The position numbers were made by a program, and so were the translations under genes. A stretch of 64,000 nucleotides of DNA, taken from assembly GCA_024648695.1 (NCBI GenBank), contig JACAVV010000020.1, positions 1 to 64,000 of the forward strand, written 5' to 3'. The notes under the pieces were generated by a model. The model ran no database searches. It saw only the letters and a program-made list of their open reading frames with translations, and was not told the DNA's origin. Source of the stretch: Nitrospina sp. Its GTDB lineage: Bacteria; Nitrospinota; Nitrospinia; Nitrospinales; JACRGP01. Of this stretch, positions 1 through 8,294 are shown piece after piece. The first letter of the stretch is position 1, and each line of letters starts with the position of its first letter.

Positions 1-156
1 GTGAAAAGTACCTCAAAAGTTCCCTAAATTTCTTGGTCGAAATTCGGGCGCGTTTTAAAATCGGGTTTCGCCGCTTCATAACTACATTTTAGCCCTCTTT
101 GGAGGACGTTAACTAGTCATGAACCTATTTTAAATATTGTTTTCGGTAAATTTCCC

Positions 157-312
157 GAGTTATGGATAATAAGGGGGAAACCCAAAAAGACGTTAAAATG
201 GGTCAAAGAACTTTTTAAGGACTCTAAATTGTGGGCCTTTGGCCTCATTTATCCCCCTTACCTTAGTCCTCTCACTCCTGGGAAGAGGGTGACTTCTTAT
301 CCATAACCCCGG
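157..312. repeat. MITE-like repeat, copy A
   Basis: The left end reads GTTATGGATAATAAG (159-173) and the right end CTTCTTATCCATAAC (293-307). The second is the reverse complement of the first with one mismatch, so the ~155-bp unit has terminal inverted repeats. The interior holds a GC-rich stretch with CCCCCTTACC and GGGAAGAGGGTGA. The whole unit reappears in opposite orientation at 63240-63382. No coding capacity is seen. The rest of 1-556 holds no recognisable gene. Confidence 0.6.
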
Positions 313-556
313 TTAAACAGGCTTTGCACTCAAATCGTCAATTTGGAAATCTGATAGCGTTAAGTAATAATTCAGGTTAATTGGTAAAATGACCTATTTA
401 TCTATCCCTTGTCTTTTTAAAAGACAGGGTCCGTGATAAAATACGATTTATACACTGGCGCAACTGGTAGTTGATCTCACCATACATTGAATTTAATCTA
501 TCGTTAAACATCTCTCCATAAAACATTTCAACCCAACAAAAGAAGGAGTGCTCAAA

Positions 557-874
557 ATGAAGAAAATCCTGATCTGCTTGGCAATGTGTATCAGCCTGAT
601 GGGACTCATCGGTTGCGGAACGGTAGGCAAGGATTTTAATGAAACCCAGGTCAATCAAATCGTGAATGGTCAGACCACCCGGGAGGACATCCTCTCCATG
701 TTTGGACAACCGTTCAAGAAAGGGATATATAACGGCCGGCCGATCTGGGTGTATGAGTACAACTACTATCACAGCCTGGGTGATGACACATCTAAAGACC
801 TGATCATCACCTTCGACTCGAATGATGTGGTGAAAACCCATCAATTGATGGCCAATTACCCGCTCAATCAGTAA
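557..874 (+). CDS. small SmpA/BamE-like lipoprotein
   Basis: Predicted 105-residue lipoprotein. Residues 1-19 form a signal peptide ending in a lipobox (L-I-G) before Cys20. The mature part has the pattern of the SmpA/OmlA/BamE fold: a helix with 'VNQIVNGQTTREDILSMFGQP', then a strand-rich region with 'WVYEYNYY' and a final strand containing 'VVKTHQ'. Such proteins sit on the inner leaflet of the outer membrane; the exact partner is unknown. A GTG nine bases upstream is also in frame, but AGGAG at 544-548 is spaced correctly for the ATG at 557. It lies 22 bases upstream of the transporter gene and could be co-transcribed. The family assignment is by pattern only. Confidence 0.75.
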   Translation: MKKILICLAMCISLMGLIGCGTVGKDFNETQVNQIVNGQTTREDILSMFGQPFKKGIYNGRPIWVYEYNYYHSLGDDTSKDLIITFDSNDVVKTHQLMANYPLNQ

Positions 875-896
875 TACCGCAATCCTTAAAATCAAT

Positions 897-2357
897 ATGT
901 TCGGCATTCAGGGAAAACAGGCGAGAATTTTACACCTCACCTGGATCTGCTTTTTCCTGACCTTTGTCGCCTGGTTCAACATGGCGCCGTTCAACACCAC
1001 CCTGAAAGCAACACTGGGTATCAGTTCAGAACAAATCAACATTTTGATGATTTGCAATGTGGCTCTCACGATCCCCGCGCGCATTTTGATCGGGTCGCTG
1101 GTAGACTTTTGGGGTCCACGCAAAGTGTTCTCGGGTTTGTTGATATTCACCGCTCTGGTTTCCCTGCTCTTCGCCCTATCGACCCAGTTTTGGCATTTAT
1201 TAGTGACGCGCCTGTTAATGAGTATTGTAGGTGCCGGTTTTGTGGTGGGAATCAAAATGATCGGCGAATGGTTTCCGCCGGAGAAAATGGGAACCGCACA
1301 GGGGGTCTATGGTGGTTGGGGCAATTTCGGAGCGGCCGCGGCCACTTTTTGTTTACCTTTGATTGCTTTGCCTTTTTCTACCGATGTGGGCTGGCGGATC
1401 GCCACAGGGGCTCTGGGTCTGGTTTGTTTGGCCTGGGCTTTTGTCTATTTTAGATTTGCCGATGATTCTCCAGGTCACCATCAAGCAATAAAAAAACCTG
1501 CCGAAAAAACACTGGATGTTGCTTCCTTCAGGGACTTGATTCTATACATCATTCTTGTTATCCCGGTTTATGGATCCTTGATCTTGTTTGTGTGGAAACT
1601 TTCCGGCCACCCTTTACCATTGATCTCTTCTGAAGTGGCCTGGGCCTTGGGCGCTCTGGTGATGGTGTTCTTTGCGATTCAAGTCCGGAAAATTCTGGCA
1701 CACAATCTGCCCCGACTCTCTCAGCCAATTTCTGAAGACCAACGTTATGAATTTTCCCGGATTTTAATTTTGAGTTTAGTGTATGCTCTCACCTTCGGTT
1801 CGGAACTGGCGGTGATCTCCATGTTTCCAGAATACCTGGAATCAATGTATCATCTGTCAGTTGCCAGTGCCGGCGTATTGGGTTCTGCGTTTGCTGTTTT
1901 GAATCTATTCACCCGGCCCAGCGGTGGATGGCTCTCGGACACTTTTGGCAGGCGGCGCAGTTTGTCCCTGTTGATCCTGGGAGCAGGCGTGTCATTTTGG
2001 CTCCTGAGCGGCATTGATGGTTCTTTCCCCTTATGGGGAACGGTTACTCTGGCTTTGATTGCTTCCGTTTTTATCCAGTCCGGAAATGGTGCCTGCTTCT
2101 CAATGGTTCCCCTGATCCGCAAGGATCTCACAGGCCGCTTGGCCGGCATGGCGGGAGCTTATGGAAATATCGGAGCTGTGGTCTTTTTGACCTTGCTCAG
2201 TTTTGTGGAAGAACCGGTATTTTTTAAAATCATCAGTGTGTACGCGTTTTTTGTTTTGGGTTCTTTGATGTTTCTCAAATCCTTCCAGCAACTGCATCGC
2301 TCTTTCGGCCCAGATCTGGTGGAAGGAGCAACGGCAGACGCTAAAGCCACACGATAA
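897..2357 (+). CDS. narK: NarK-family nitrate/nitrite transporter (MFS)
   Basis: A 486-residue major facilitator protein with about 12 membrane segments, of the nitrate/nitrite porter (NNP) family. Two glycine-rich nitrate-signature-like motifs are visible: 'GGWGNFGAAAATF' near residues 139-151 and 'AGAYGNIGAVV' in the second half. An Arg in the early helix context 'PARILIGSLVD' (Arg62) matches the position of the anion-binding Arg of this family, and 'RPSGGWLSDTFGRRRS' is the usual MFS cytoplasmic loop. It probably moves nitrite in or nitrate out across the inner membrane; direction cannot be read from sequence. With nirK nearby it supports a nitrogen-oxide metabolism. Start ATG at 897 follows the lipoprotein gene by 22 bases. 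Confidence 0.85.
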   Translation: MFGIQGKQARILHLTWICFFLTFVAWFNMAPFNTTLKATLGISSEQINILMICNVALTIPARILIGSLVDFWGPRKVFSGLLIFTALVSLLFALSTQFWHLLVTRLLMSIVGAGFVVGIKMIGEWFPPEKMGTAQGVYGGWGNFGAAAATFCLPLIALPFSTDVGWRIATGALGLVCLAWAFVYFRFADDSPGHHQAIKKPAEKTLDVASFRDLILYIILVIPVYGSLILFVWKLSGHPLPLISSEVAWALGALVMVFFAIQVRKILAHNLPRLSQPISEDQRYEFSRILILSLVYALTFGSELAVISMFPEYLESMYHLSVASAGVLGSAFAVLNLFTRPSGGWLSDTFGRRRSLSLLILGAGVSFWLLSGIDGSFPLWGTVTLALIASVFIQSGNGACFSMVPLIRKDLTGRLAGMAGAYGNIGAVVFLTLLSFVEEPVFFKIISVYAFFVLGSLMFLKSFQQLHRSFGPDLVEGATADAKATR

Positions 2358-2386
2358 AATTTATCAATTAGAAAGAGAAAACGATT

Positions 2387-3484
2387 ATGGGATTCACATG
2401 CGGTTTCGTGGGCCTGCCCAATGTGGGCAAGACCACTTTGTTCAATGCCCTGACCCAGGGCCATGCGGAGGCTTCCAATTACGCGTTCAGCACCATCAAA
2501 CCAAACATTGGTGTGGTGCAGGTTCCGGATAAACGGCTTGACGAGATTCATGAGTTGATTCCGGCTGACAAAAAAACGCCGACCACGATGCAATTCGTGG
2601 ACATCGCCGGCCTTGTGAAAGGGTCTTCCAAAGGTGAAGGTCTGGGCAACCAGTTCCTCGGCAATATTCGCGAAATGGATGCATTGGCCCATATTGTTCG
2701 CTGTTTTAAAGATCCCAATCTGGGCGACGAAGGGGAAACGCCCGATCCCGTCTCGGATATCGATATCATCAATACGGAATTGATGATCGCCGATCTGGAA
2801 GTTCTCGAAAAAAGAAAACAGAAACTCGAAAAACTTGCCAGGTCCGGAGACAAGGATGCGCGTGCGCAAATGAATGTACTCACGCAGTTGATTGACGCAT
2901 TGTTTGACAACCGACCCGCCCGCACGGTTCAATTCGATATGGCAGTGGACCAGGCCTATGTGAAATCACTGGCGTTGATCACGACCAAACCAGTGCTTTA
3001 CGTTTGTAATATTGCAGATCCTGCCGATACCGATACCGAAGCCGTTAAGAAAGCGAAACAGTACGCCGAATCGGAGGGCAATCAAGCGGTGGTTTTGTGC
3101 GGTCAACTGGAACAGGAGATTCAGGAAATTGAAGATTTAGAAGAACGCGCGATGATGATGGAAGAAATGGGACTTACCGAAACCGGTTTGCATGCCATGA
3201 TAGAAGGGGGATATCGGCTATTGGATCTGGTCACCTTCTTTACGGTGGGTGGGTCAGAAAACCGTGCCTGGACGGTGAAGGCTAATACTAAAGCGCCACA
3301 GGCCGGGGGCAAAATTCATTCCGACCTGGAAAAGGGGTTCATTCGCGCCGAGGTGTACAATTTTGATGACCTGGTGAAATATAAAACCGAGCAGGCCATC
3401 AAGGAAGCGGGATTGTTTCGCCTGGAAGGTAAAGAATACACCGTTAAAGATGGCGACTGCCTGCACATCCGGTTTAATGTTTAA
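2387..3484 (+). CDS. ychF: YchF/OLA1-family ribosome-associated ATPase
   Basis: A 365-residue protein of the Obg-like P-loop family, the usual length for YchF. The G1 motif is GLPNVGKTT near residues 8-16. G3 is 'DIAGLVKGSSKGEG', where the family carries a non-glutamine residue, and 'VCNIAD' replaces the GTP-selecting NKxD, as expected for an ATP-preferring member. The C-terminal TGS domain holds 'FFTVGG', 'RAWTV' and the closing 'VKDGDCLHIRFNV'. YchF binds ribosomes and takes part in translation quality control and the oxidative stress response. The reading frame is intact. It ends 5 bases from the convergent ABC ATPase gene. Confidence 0.97.
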   Translation: MGFTCGFVGLPNVGKTTLFNALTQGHAEASNYAFSTIKPNIGVVQVPDKRLDEIHELIPADKKTPTTMQFVDIAGLVKGSSKGEGLGNQFLGNIREMDALAHIVRCFKDPNLGDEGETPDPVSDIDIINTELMIADLEVLEKRKQKLEKLARSGDKDARAQMNVLTQLIDALFDNRPARTVQFDMAVDQAYVKSLALITTKPVLYVCNIADPADTDTEAVKKAKQYAESEGNQAVVLCGQLEQEIQEIEDLEERAMMMEEMGLTETGLHAMIEGGYRLLDLVTFFTVGGSENRAWTVKANTKAPQAGGKIHSDLEKGFIRAEVYNFDDLVKYKTEQAIKEAGLFRLEGKEYTVKDGDCLHIRFNV

Positions 3485-3489
3485 TCCAT

Positions 3490-4257
3490 TTACCCAGCGG
3501 GTGTTTGCAGGGAGGCTACAATGGATGGCAATTCAATGTCACCGGTGATTTCGAGAAAGATGTCTTCCAGGTCGCCGTGGGCGTTTTGTGCGACATTACG
3601 CAATTCCTCGACGGACCCCAGGGCAACCACTTCTCCCTTTTGAATGATCCCGATGCGATGGCACATGGCCTCAGCGATTCCCAGGGAATGAGTCGACATA
3701 AAAACCGTAACGCCCTTTCGGCAAAGGTCCAGGAATAACTGCTTCACTTGTCGGGCTCCTTTGGGATCGAGTCCCACCAAAGGCTCGTCTACCACCACCA
3801 CTTTAGGATCATGAATGATCGCTCCGGAAATGATCAGTTTTTGCTTCATCCCGTGCGAGTAGCCTTCGATCAATTCGTCTGAAAAGTCGGACAAATCAAA
3901 AAACTCAAGGAACTGTTCGGTGCGTTCCTCTGCAAGGGCTGAATCCACAGCATACAAGTCTGCAATAAACTGCAAGTATTCGCGACCCGTAAGTTTTTCG
4001 TAAATAAAGGGTCGGTCGGGAATGTAACCCAGCAAGCTTTTTGCGGATACCGGATCCTGAGTGATGTCAAATCCGCCCAGAGTGATGGTGCCTGCGGTGG
4101 GTTTCAGCAAACCGGCCATCATTTTTATGGTGGTGGTTTTGCCCGCTCCGTTTGGCCCCAAAAATCCGAAAAATTCTCCAGCGGGAACTTCAAGGTCCAG
4201 ATGTTTTACTGCCAGAGTCTGGTTGTATTTTTTTACAAGGCCCTTGATTGAGATCAC
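3490..4257 (-). CDS. ABC transporter ATP-binding protein (ABC-2 type), orphan
   Basis: A 255-residue nucleotide-binding subunit. It shows Walker A GPNGAGKT, the Q-loop region 'GYIPDRPFIYEKLT', the signature 'YSHGMKQK' (SHGMK instead of LSGGQ), Walker B 'VVVVDEP', D-loop 'GLDP' and the switch His in 'STHSLG'. The 'GYIPDRP' and 'GMKQK' variants are typical of ATPases serving ABC-2 type exporters. No permease gene lies next to it in this window, so the transported substrate is unknown. It is followed on the same strand by nothing and convergent with ychF; upstream lies acylphosphatase, 21 bases away, so a loose operon is possible. Confidence 0.9.
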   Translation of the reverse strand: MISIKGLVKKYNQTLAVKHLDLEVPAGEFFGFLGPNGAGKTTTIKMMAGLLKPTAGTITLGGFDITQDPVSAKSLLGYIPDRPFIYEKLTGREYLQFIADLYAVDSALAEERTEQFLEFFDLSDFSDELIEGYSHGMKQKLIISGAIIHDPKVVVVDEPLVGLDPKGARQVKQLFLDLCRKGVTVFMSTHSLGIAEAMCHRIGIIQKGEVVALGSVEELRNVAQNAHGDLEDIFLEITGDIELPSIVASLQTPAG

Positions 4258-4278
4258 TTTATATGGAAAGACAGAGGG

Positions 4279-4554
4279 TTAGTGGCGGATTTCAAATTCC
4301 TTTAATCCTTGAGGGGATGCATCCTGGATTTTAACATCTGAAACCCGTGCGGCAGGGGGACCCTTGCGACACCAGGCGATCAAATTATCGAACAGGGCAG
4401 GATCGCCTTCCGCGAACAATTCTACTGAGCCATCTGTTTCGTTACGGACCCAGCCGGCCAAACCCAGTTCCCGAGCCTTTTCAGCGGCACTGGCCCGATA
4501 ATACACTCCTTGAACGTCTCCCAGTATCCGTAAATGGACCGCAGAGTGACTCAT
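4279..4554 (-). CDS. acyP: acylphosphatase
   Basis: A 91-residue cytoplasmic enzyme of normal family length that hydrolyses acyl phosphates such as acetyl phosphate or carbamoyl phosphate. The phosphate-binding loop 'GDVQGVYYRA' carries the catalytic Arg20, and Asn38 in 'GWVRN' is the second catalytic residue; both are intact. 'DGSVELFAEGD' is the conserved central strand pair. It lies between the ABC ATPase gene and a small unknown gene, 7 bases from the latter, on the same strand. Confidence 0.93.
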   Translation of the reverse strand: MSHSAVHLRILGDVQGVYYRASAAEKARELGLAGWVRNETDGSVELFAEGDPALFDNLIAWCRKGPPAARVSDVKIQDASPQGLKEFEIRH

Positions 4555-4561
4555 GTCTCAA

Positions 4562-4798
4562 TTATTTTTTCCGGTTGGCATCATCGAACAGGTGCTGGAC
4601 CTCCCGATAGATAGCAAATTTGGATCCTTCGCCAATCTTGTCTCCAAATTTTCCGAGATCCCGCATAACCCGTTGAAACTCGGAGGTTTCCCCCTTGAAT
4701 TTTTCTATGAGAGGCCCGAAATAGGCTTGTTCATCGGGGTCGAGGCGTTCATTGATTTTTCGCAAGCGTTCTTTAAGGGGTTCAAAGTTTTTTTCCAT
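4562..4798 (-). CDS. small charged helical protein, unknown
   Basis: A 78-residue protein I do not recognise. It is highly charged and predicted to be almost entirely helical, with heptad-like spacing in the first 35 residues (KNFEPLKERLRKINERL). It has no cysteine, signal peptide or membrane segment, so it should be cytosolic. It lies 7 bases upstream of the acylphosphatase gene on the same strand, which suggests co-transcription and supports it being a real gene. No function can be assigned. Confidence 0.55.
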   Translation of the reverse strand: MEKNFEPLKERLRKINERLDPDEQAYFGPLIEKFKGETSEFQRVMRDLGKFGDKIGEGSKFAIYREVQHLFDDANRKK

Positions 4799-4965
4799 AA
4801 GCCAACCGCCGGAAAATCCGGCTAAAAATGAGAGAAAGTTTTAATGAGTCTACCAGCCCTTCCACATTTAACCCGAGACTGGGCAGGGAAAGGTTTTGCG
4901 AATGCAAAGCGACCGATTCCAGTTACTACTTCAAATATTTGCAATGAGTCTCAAGGGAGAATACC

Positions 4966-5310
4966 TTATTTACGAACCCAACGGTACTCTTTATTCTCTT
5001 TGACGCGAGAATCCATTATCTTTCTAATATACTGCACACCAGGATCGGTTTCAGGCAGTTTTTGAAATTCTTTTCGAGTTAAAACCCTTAATTCGCAATC
5101 TTCAAGTGCGATTGCTGTGGCGGTACGGGGCCAACCCGCCACCAAGGCCATTTCTCCAAAAATTTCATCCTTCTTTAAAATTGAAATGACATCTTTATTA
5201 CCCTCGGCATCTTCCCGGGAAATTTCCACTTTTCCTTTTTCAATAAAATAGGCAGTGGTTCCACGGGCTCCCTGACGAATGATCACTTTACCTTTTTTGA
5301 ATTTGCGCAT
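4966..5310 (-). CDS. single-domain cyclic nucleotide-binding protein
   Basis: A 114-residue protein consisting of one cNMP-binding (CAP-effector type) beta-barrel domain. It opens with 'FKKGKVIIRQGARGTTAYFIEKG' and has a phosphate-binding cassette 'FGEMALVAGWPRTATAIA', in which the Glu and the Arg are the ligand-contacting positions. No DNA-binding helix-turn-helix, kinase or channel follows, so it must act in trans or just sense a nucleotide. The next ~30 residues are charged and helical. There is no close neighbour on the same strand. Confidence 0.8.
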   Translation of the reverse strand: MRKFKKGKVIIRQGARGTTAYFIEKGKVEISREDAEGNKDVISILKKDEIFGEMALVAGWPRTATAIALEDCELRVLTRKEFQKLPETDPGVQYIRKIMDSRVKENKEYRWVRK

Positions 5311-5682
5311 TCTGTTCGGGTCTCCAAGGGATTGATTGAAAAATTTTATTTTAACCTAAAAGGATTAGATATAAAAATGGGTAAAACGTTGCATTCCAGG
5401 ACTGTCTTTTTTGTCTGAACCGGTCAATGCCTCGGTTAAGTCTTATAAAATCAATCAGCCGAATTTTTAGATTCGCGTAGATTGGCCATGCACTATTTTC
5501 GCATGGGTTTGGAAAAACAAATTTTTGCACTGAGCGTGCGCTTGTAAGACGAAAAAAAAATTGTCAGGCGTTATCAATCAGTATTCCCCCCTTACAGCCA
5601 TTGTGACCCGGTCTCAGGCAAAAAACAGAATTATGCGCCATTCCACATTGTTTTTATCCAGTTCAGACAAAATACCTGTCAA
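5311..5682. other. intergenic, nothing recognised
   Basis: This 372-base AT-rich stretch separates the cNMP-domain gene from the interrupted nucleotidyltransferase gene. I see no RNA gene, repeat copy or credible open frame in it. Confidence 0.5.
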
Positions 5683-6483
5683 TTATTTTCGTTTTTTTTG
5701 CTGAATAGTTACTGGCAAGGTTTTTCTGATAAATTTTTTCAGCACTTTTGCTAAATTGAGCAACCTGGGGACATGCCTGTTTCCCAGAACATAAATGGCG
5801 GTTACCGGGTTGTGCTTCAGACTAAGGTCTGGAAAACGTTTTTTTAGACGTTTATAGCGTTCGAGCAAATTTCCTACCGAATTCCATATGTCCACAGAAT
5901 GCCACACATAGGGGTACGGCGCGTAGATTTGGTTTTTGACGTGGTCGTGAAAACATACATCCATCCAGGTTTCGCCATCGGCATTCATGGCGGCCGCATT
6001 AAAAGGAGCGTCCGCCTCAAGAAGAATCCTCAGGCACACAGGAATTTCGGGATTGAAGGAATTCCTGAAACTATAGCTGATATCTTAGATGATTAAAGTT
6101 GGAATCATGCGCTTGTCCAGGCAAATGAAGTTTGCACGGTCGATGTCGCCGTTTTTTTTTCGTTCAATTTCGCATAGAAAAACTCCCATTTGCTCCAATA
6201 AAAAATCCCGGCAGGATGCAGGCGGTTCATGGTTTCCATGGGTAAGATTTTCAAGGTCATTCAGAAATTTTTGAGCATTCTCCGTAGTCGCTCCCCAAAT
6301 TCTAATATCCAGATCATCAAAAGAGCCCTCTCCCATATAAAGGTCCCTCAATGCGCCACCCCGGAGAACGGGTTCCCTGAACCCCGCAGACCTAAGTTTT
6401 TCCAGCGCCTCCTGGAAAAACGCCGGAAATTTGAAAGGAATGCCCTTTCGAAAATTTCGTTTTTTTATTCTAACAACAGACAT
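5683..6483 (-). pseudogene. nucleotidyltransferase (poly(A)-polymerase head-like), split by an in-frame TAA
   Basis: Two open frames on the minus strand (6483-6085 and 6039-5683) lie in the same reading frame, separated by one TAA at 6085-6087 and 15 sense codons. The upstream half has the nucleotidyltransferase core: 'LRGGALRD' followed by 'DDLDIRIWG', the GG-x(n)-DxD metal site. The downstream half has 'DAPFNAAAMNADGETWMD', matching the position of the conserved segment after the active site in tRNA-nucleotidyltransferase/poly(A)-polymerase heads, then a basic 'ERYKRLKKRFPDL' helix. The two halves make one ~266-residue domain. Alternatives are a sequencing error, readthrough, or two separate proteins started at the downstream GTG (6039). 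Confidence 0.6.
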
Positions 6484-6711
6484 GTTCCATCAGCTCAAAA
6501 TGTCGCTATTGGTTTCTTTTTAGAATTATATTTGTTTTGTATGCGTAGAGGAAGTGATTGAATGGCAGAATGCGGTTGGCGCATCAACGGTTGAACTGAA
6601 GAATCAACCGTGGCCAATTCGGGAAGGGTTGACTTCAAATGTGTTCCAGTTAATGGATTTCAGAAAAATTCGAATAGGCCCAATATTTCGGCTTTAAAAG
6701 ATAAAAGGATA

Positions 6712-6740
6712 TTGACATCTTAATTTAGAATTCGTATATT
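6712..6740 (+). promoter_or_regulatory. sigma-70-type promoter of nirK
   Basis: TTGACA at 6712-6717 and TATATT at 6735-6740 are separated by exactly 17 bases, close to the housekeeping consensus. The predicted start is near 6747, giving a ~136-base leader before nirK. The rest of 6484-6882 shows no gene. Confidence 0.65.
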
Positions 6741-6745
6741 ACGTA

Positions 6746-6768
6746 AAAAAGGATAAGAATATCTTTTT
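6746..6768. promoter_or_regulatory. inverted repeat at the nirK transcription start
   Basis: AAAAAGGATA (6746-6755) and TATCTTTTT (6760-6768) are inverted with a 4-base spacer and one bulged G. A related AAAAGGATA also occurs at 6703-6711, just upstream of the -35 box. The placement over the predicted start suits a repressor operator, but the protein is unknown. Confidence 0.35.
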
Positions 6769-6882
6769 ATCTCTAAATGAATTTTGCGCTTTAAATTTTT
6801 ATGCATATTTAAATGGTGAGCCTTCAACTCGCGAGGTTTCTCAAACAACTACCAATAATCACACTATGAAAGGAAAGTTATA

Positions 6883-7869
6883 ATGAGACCAGGAACTATC
6901 GGAAAAATTCAACTTTTAACAGCGATTACTTTTTTATTTTACGCAGGGCAAAGCTTTGCGGATGTCAAAGCGGTCCTTACTTCGGCTCCAAAGGTTCCTC
7001 CTGCTATTGGAAAACGCGCGGCCCAAACCGTTCATGTGAGTTTCGAGGCCAAAGAGTTCAAGGGACCCATCAATGACGATGTCCAGTATGAGTTCTGGAG
7101 CTTTAATGGCACGGTACCGGGTCCGATGGCCCGTGTTCGGGTCGGCGACGATGTCCAATTCCATCTTTCCAACCACAAGAACAACATTCAGCCTCATAAT
7201 ATTGACATTCACGCGGTGAATGGTCCTGGTGGCGGAGCGGCTGTGAACACGGTGAGCCCTGGGGAAACGAAGACCTTCACCTGGAAAGCGCTCAACCCTG
7301 GATTGTATATCTACCACTGCGCCGCAGGGTCTATAGTGGACCACATCGCCAACGGCATGTACGGTTTGATTCTGGTGGAACCTGAAGGGGGACTGTCTCA
7401 AGTCGACCGCGAGTTTTATGTATTCGAAAGCGAGTTTTTTGCTTCCGATCCTGAAGACGGAGTGGCCGCTTTTGACATCACCAAAGGTCTGGAAGAGCAT
7501 CCAACCTACGTGGTTTTTAATGGAAGGGATGGAGCGTTATTAGGCAAAAATGCATTAAAGGCCAAAGCGGGAGAAACGGTCCGCATCTTTTTTGGCAATA
7601 TTGGCCCCAACGGTATTTCTTCTTTCCATGTGATCGGCGAAATTTTCGACAACGTTTATCACGAAGGGGCTATCAATGGATTGATGAATCATAATGTCCA
7701 GACCACCCTGGTTCCTTCTGCCGGGGCTACCATCGTGGAATTCAAGGTGGATAACCCCGGAACCTACGTTCTGGTGGATCACAGTATATTCCGCGTGGCC
7801 AAAGGTTCAATCGGCCATCTGGTGGTGGAGGGTAAAAAAGATTCTTCCATCTTCAGGGAAGGAAAATAA
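6883..7869 (+). CDS. nirK: copper-containing nitrite reductase, NirK type
   Basis: A 328-residue periplasmic two-cupredoxin protein with a signal peptide (about residues 1-26, ending SFA). All expected ligands are present: type-1 copper His105, Cys146, His154 and Met159 ('YHCAAGSIVDHIANGM'); type-2 copper His110, His145 and His300 ('VDHSIF'); the catalytic pair Asp108 ('PHNIDIHA') and His249 ('SSFHVIGE'). The length and two-domain order match trimeric NirK, which reduces nitrite to nitric oxide. A good Shine-Dalgarno (AAAGGAAAG) precedes the ATG. It has its own strong promoter. In a nitrite oxidiser it could work in NO signalling, detoxification or electron balance; that is inference. A laccase-like multicopper oxidase is less likely because of the NirK-specific Asp/His pair. 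Confidence 0.9.
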   Translation: MRPGTIGKIQLLTAITFLFYAGQSFADVKAVLTSAPKVPPAIGKRAAQTVHVSFEAKEFKGPINDDVQYEFWSFNGTVPGPMARVRVGDDVQFHLSNHKNNIQPHNIDIHAVNGPGGGAAVNTVSPGETKTFTWKALNPGLYIYHCAAGSIVDHIANGMYGLILVEPEGGLSQVDREFYVFESEFFASDPEDGVAAFDITKGLEEHPTYVVFNGRDGALLGKNALKAKAGETVRIFFGNIGPNGISSFHVIGEIFDNVYHEGAINGLMNHNVQTTLVPSAGATIVEFKVDNPGTYVLVDHSIFRVAKGSIGHLVVEGKKDSSIFREGK

Positions 7870-7914
7870 TCTGGATATTTCATAAGGCTATCCAGAAACA
7901 GGAAATAGGTATTG

Positions 7915-8030
7915 TGTCCTCCCCGCGAACCTCCCCGCGTTGGGGAAGAGGGTAGTGTACATCCCTTCTCCCCAGGCGGGGAAATGCAAGAATGCAGGGA
8001 GACCTGTGAGGTCGAAGGTCCAACCCCGAG
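7915..8030. repeat. degenerate intergenic repeat (family copy)
   Basis: This stretch contains CTCCCCGCGTTGGGGAAGAGGGTA and, in the opposite sense, TCCCTTCTCCCCAGGCGGGG followed by GAGGTCGAAGGTCC. The same motifs occur in the interior of the TIR-bounded repeats, so it looks like two abutting partial copies in opposite orientation downstream of nirK. It can fold into stable hairpins. Confidence 0.45.
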
Positions 8031-8120
8031 TCCTCTGTAAAATTTTTGGCTCGTATTATCTAACATGGGTTATGGGCAAGAGAATTAAAATTTAAAAATT
8101 CTAATTGGCCTAATACTTAT

Positions 8121-8235
8121 TCGGGGACTTTATTGGGGACTCTATCAAGTTGGCCTTCGACCTCATTATTCCCCCTCACCCTGGTCTTCTCCCACCCGGG
8201 TAGAGGGGGTACTCTTAAACCAGTTACCGGGATTA
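8121..8235. repeat. degenerate intergenic repeat (family copy)
   Basis: It runs GGGGACTC..TTGGCCTTCGACCTCATT..CCCCCTCACCCTGG..CCCACCCGGGTAGAGGGGGTA..CCGG, parallel to the 225-312 interior of copy A (GGACTC..GGCCTTTGGCCTCATT..CCCCCTTACC..GGGAAGAGGGTGA..CCGG). It has no coding potential and lies between nirK and the carbonic anhydrase gene. Confidence 0.5.
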
Positions 8236-8294
8236 CCTGGGCCTGGCCATAATTGTGATAATTCCTGATACTTAATAGACCTGGATTCATTGTG

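Noticed and set aside
398-907. Long minus-strand open frame across the first lipoprotein gene
   Set aside because: It overlaps the lipoprotein gene on the opposite strand, has no domain or ribosome site, and the plus-strand gene has both.
2159-2932. 257-codon minus-strand frame over narK and ychF
   Set aside because: It is a shadow of two clearly conserved plus-strand genes and shows no protein-like motifs.
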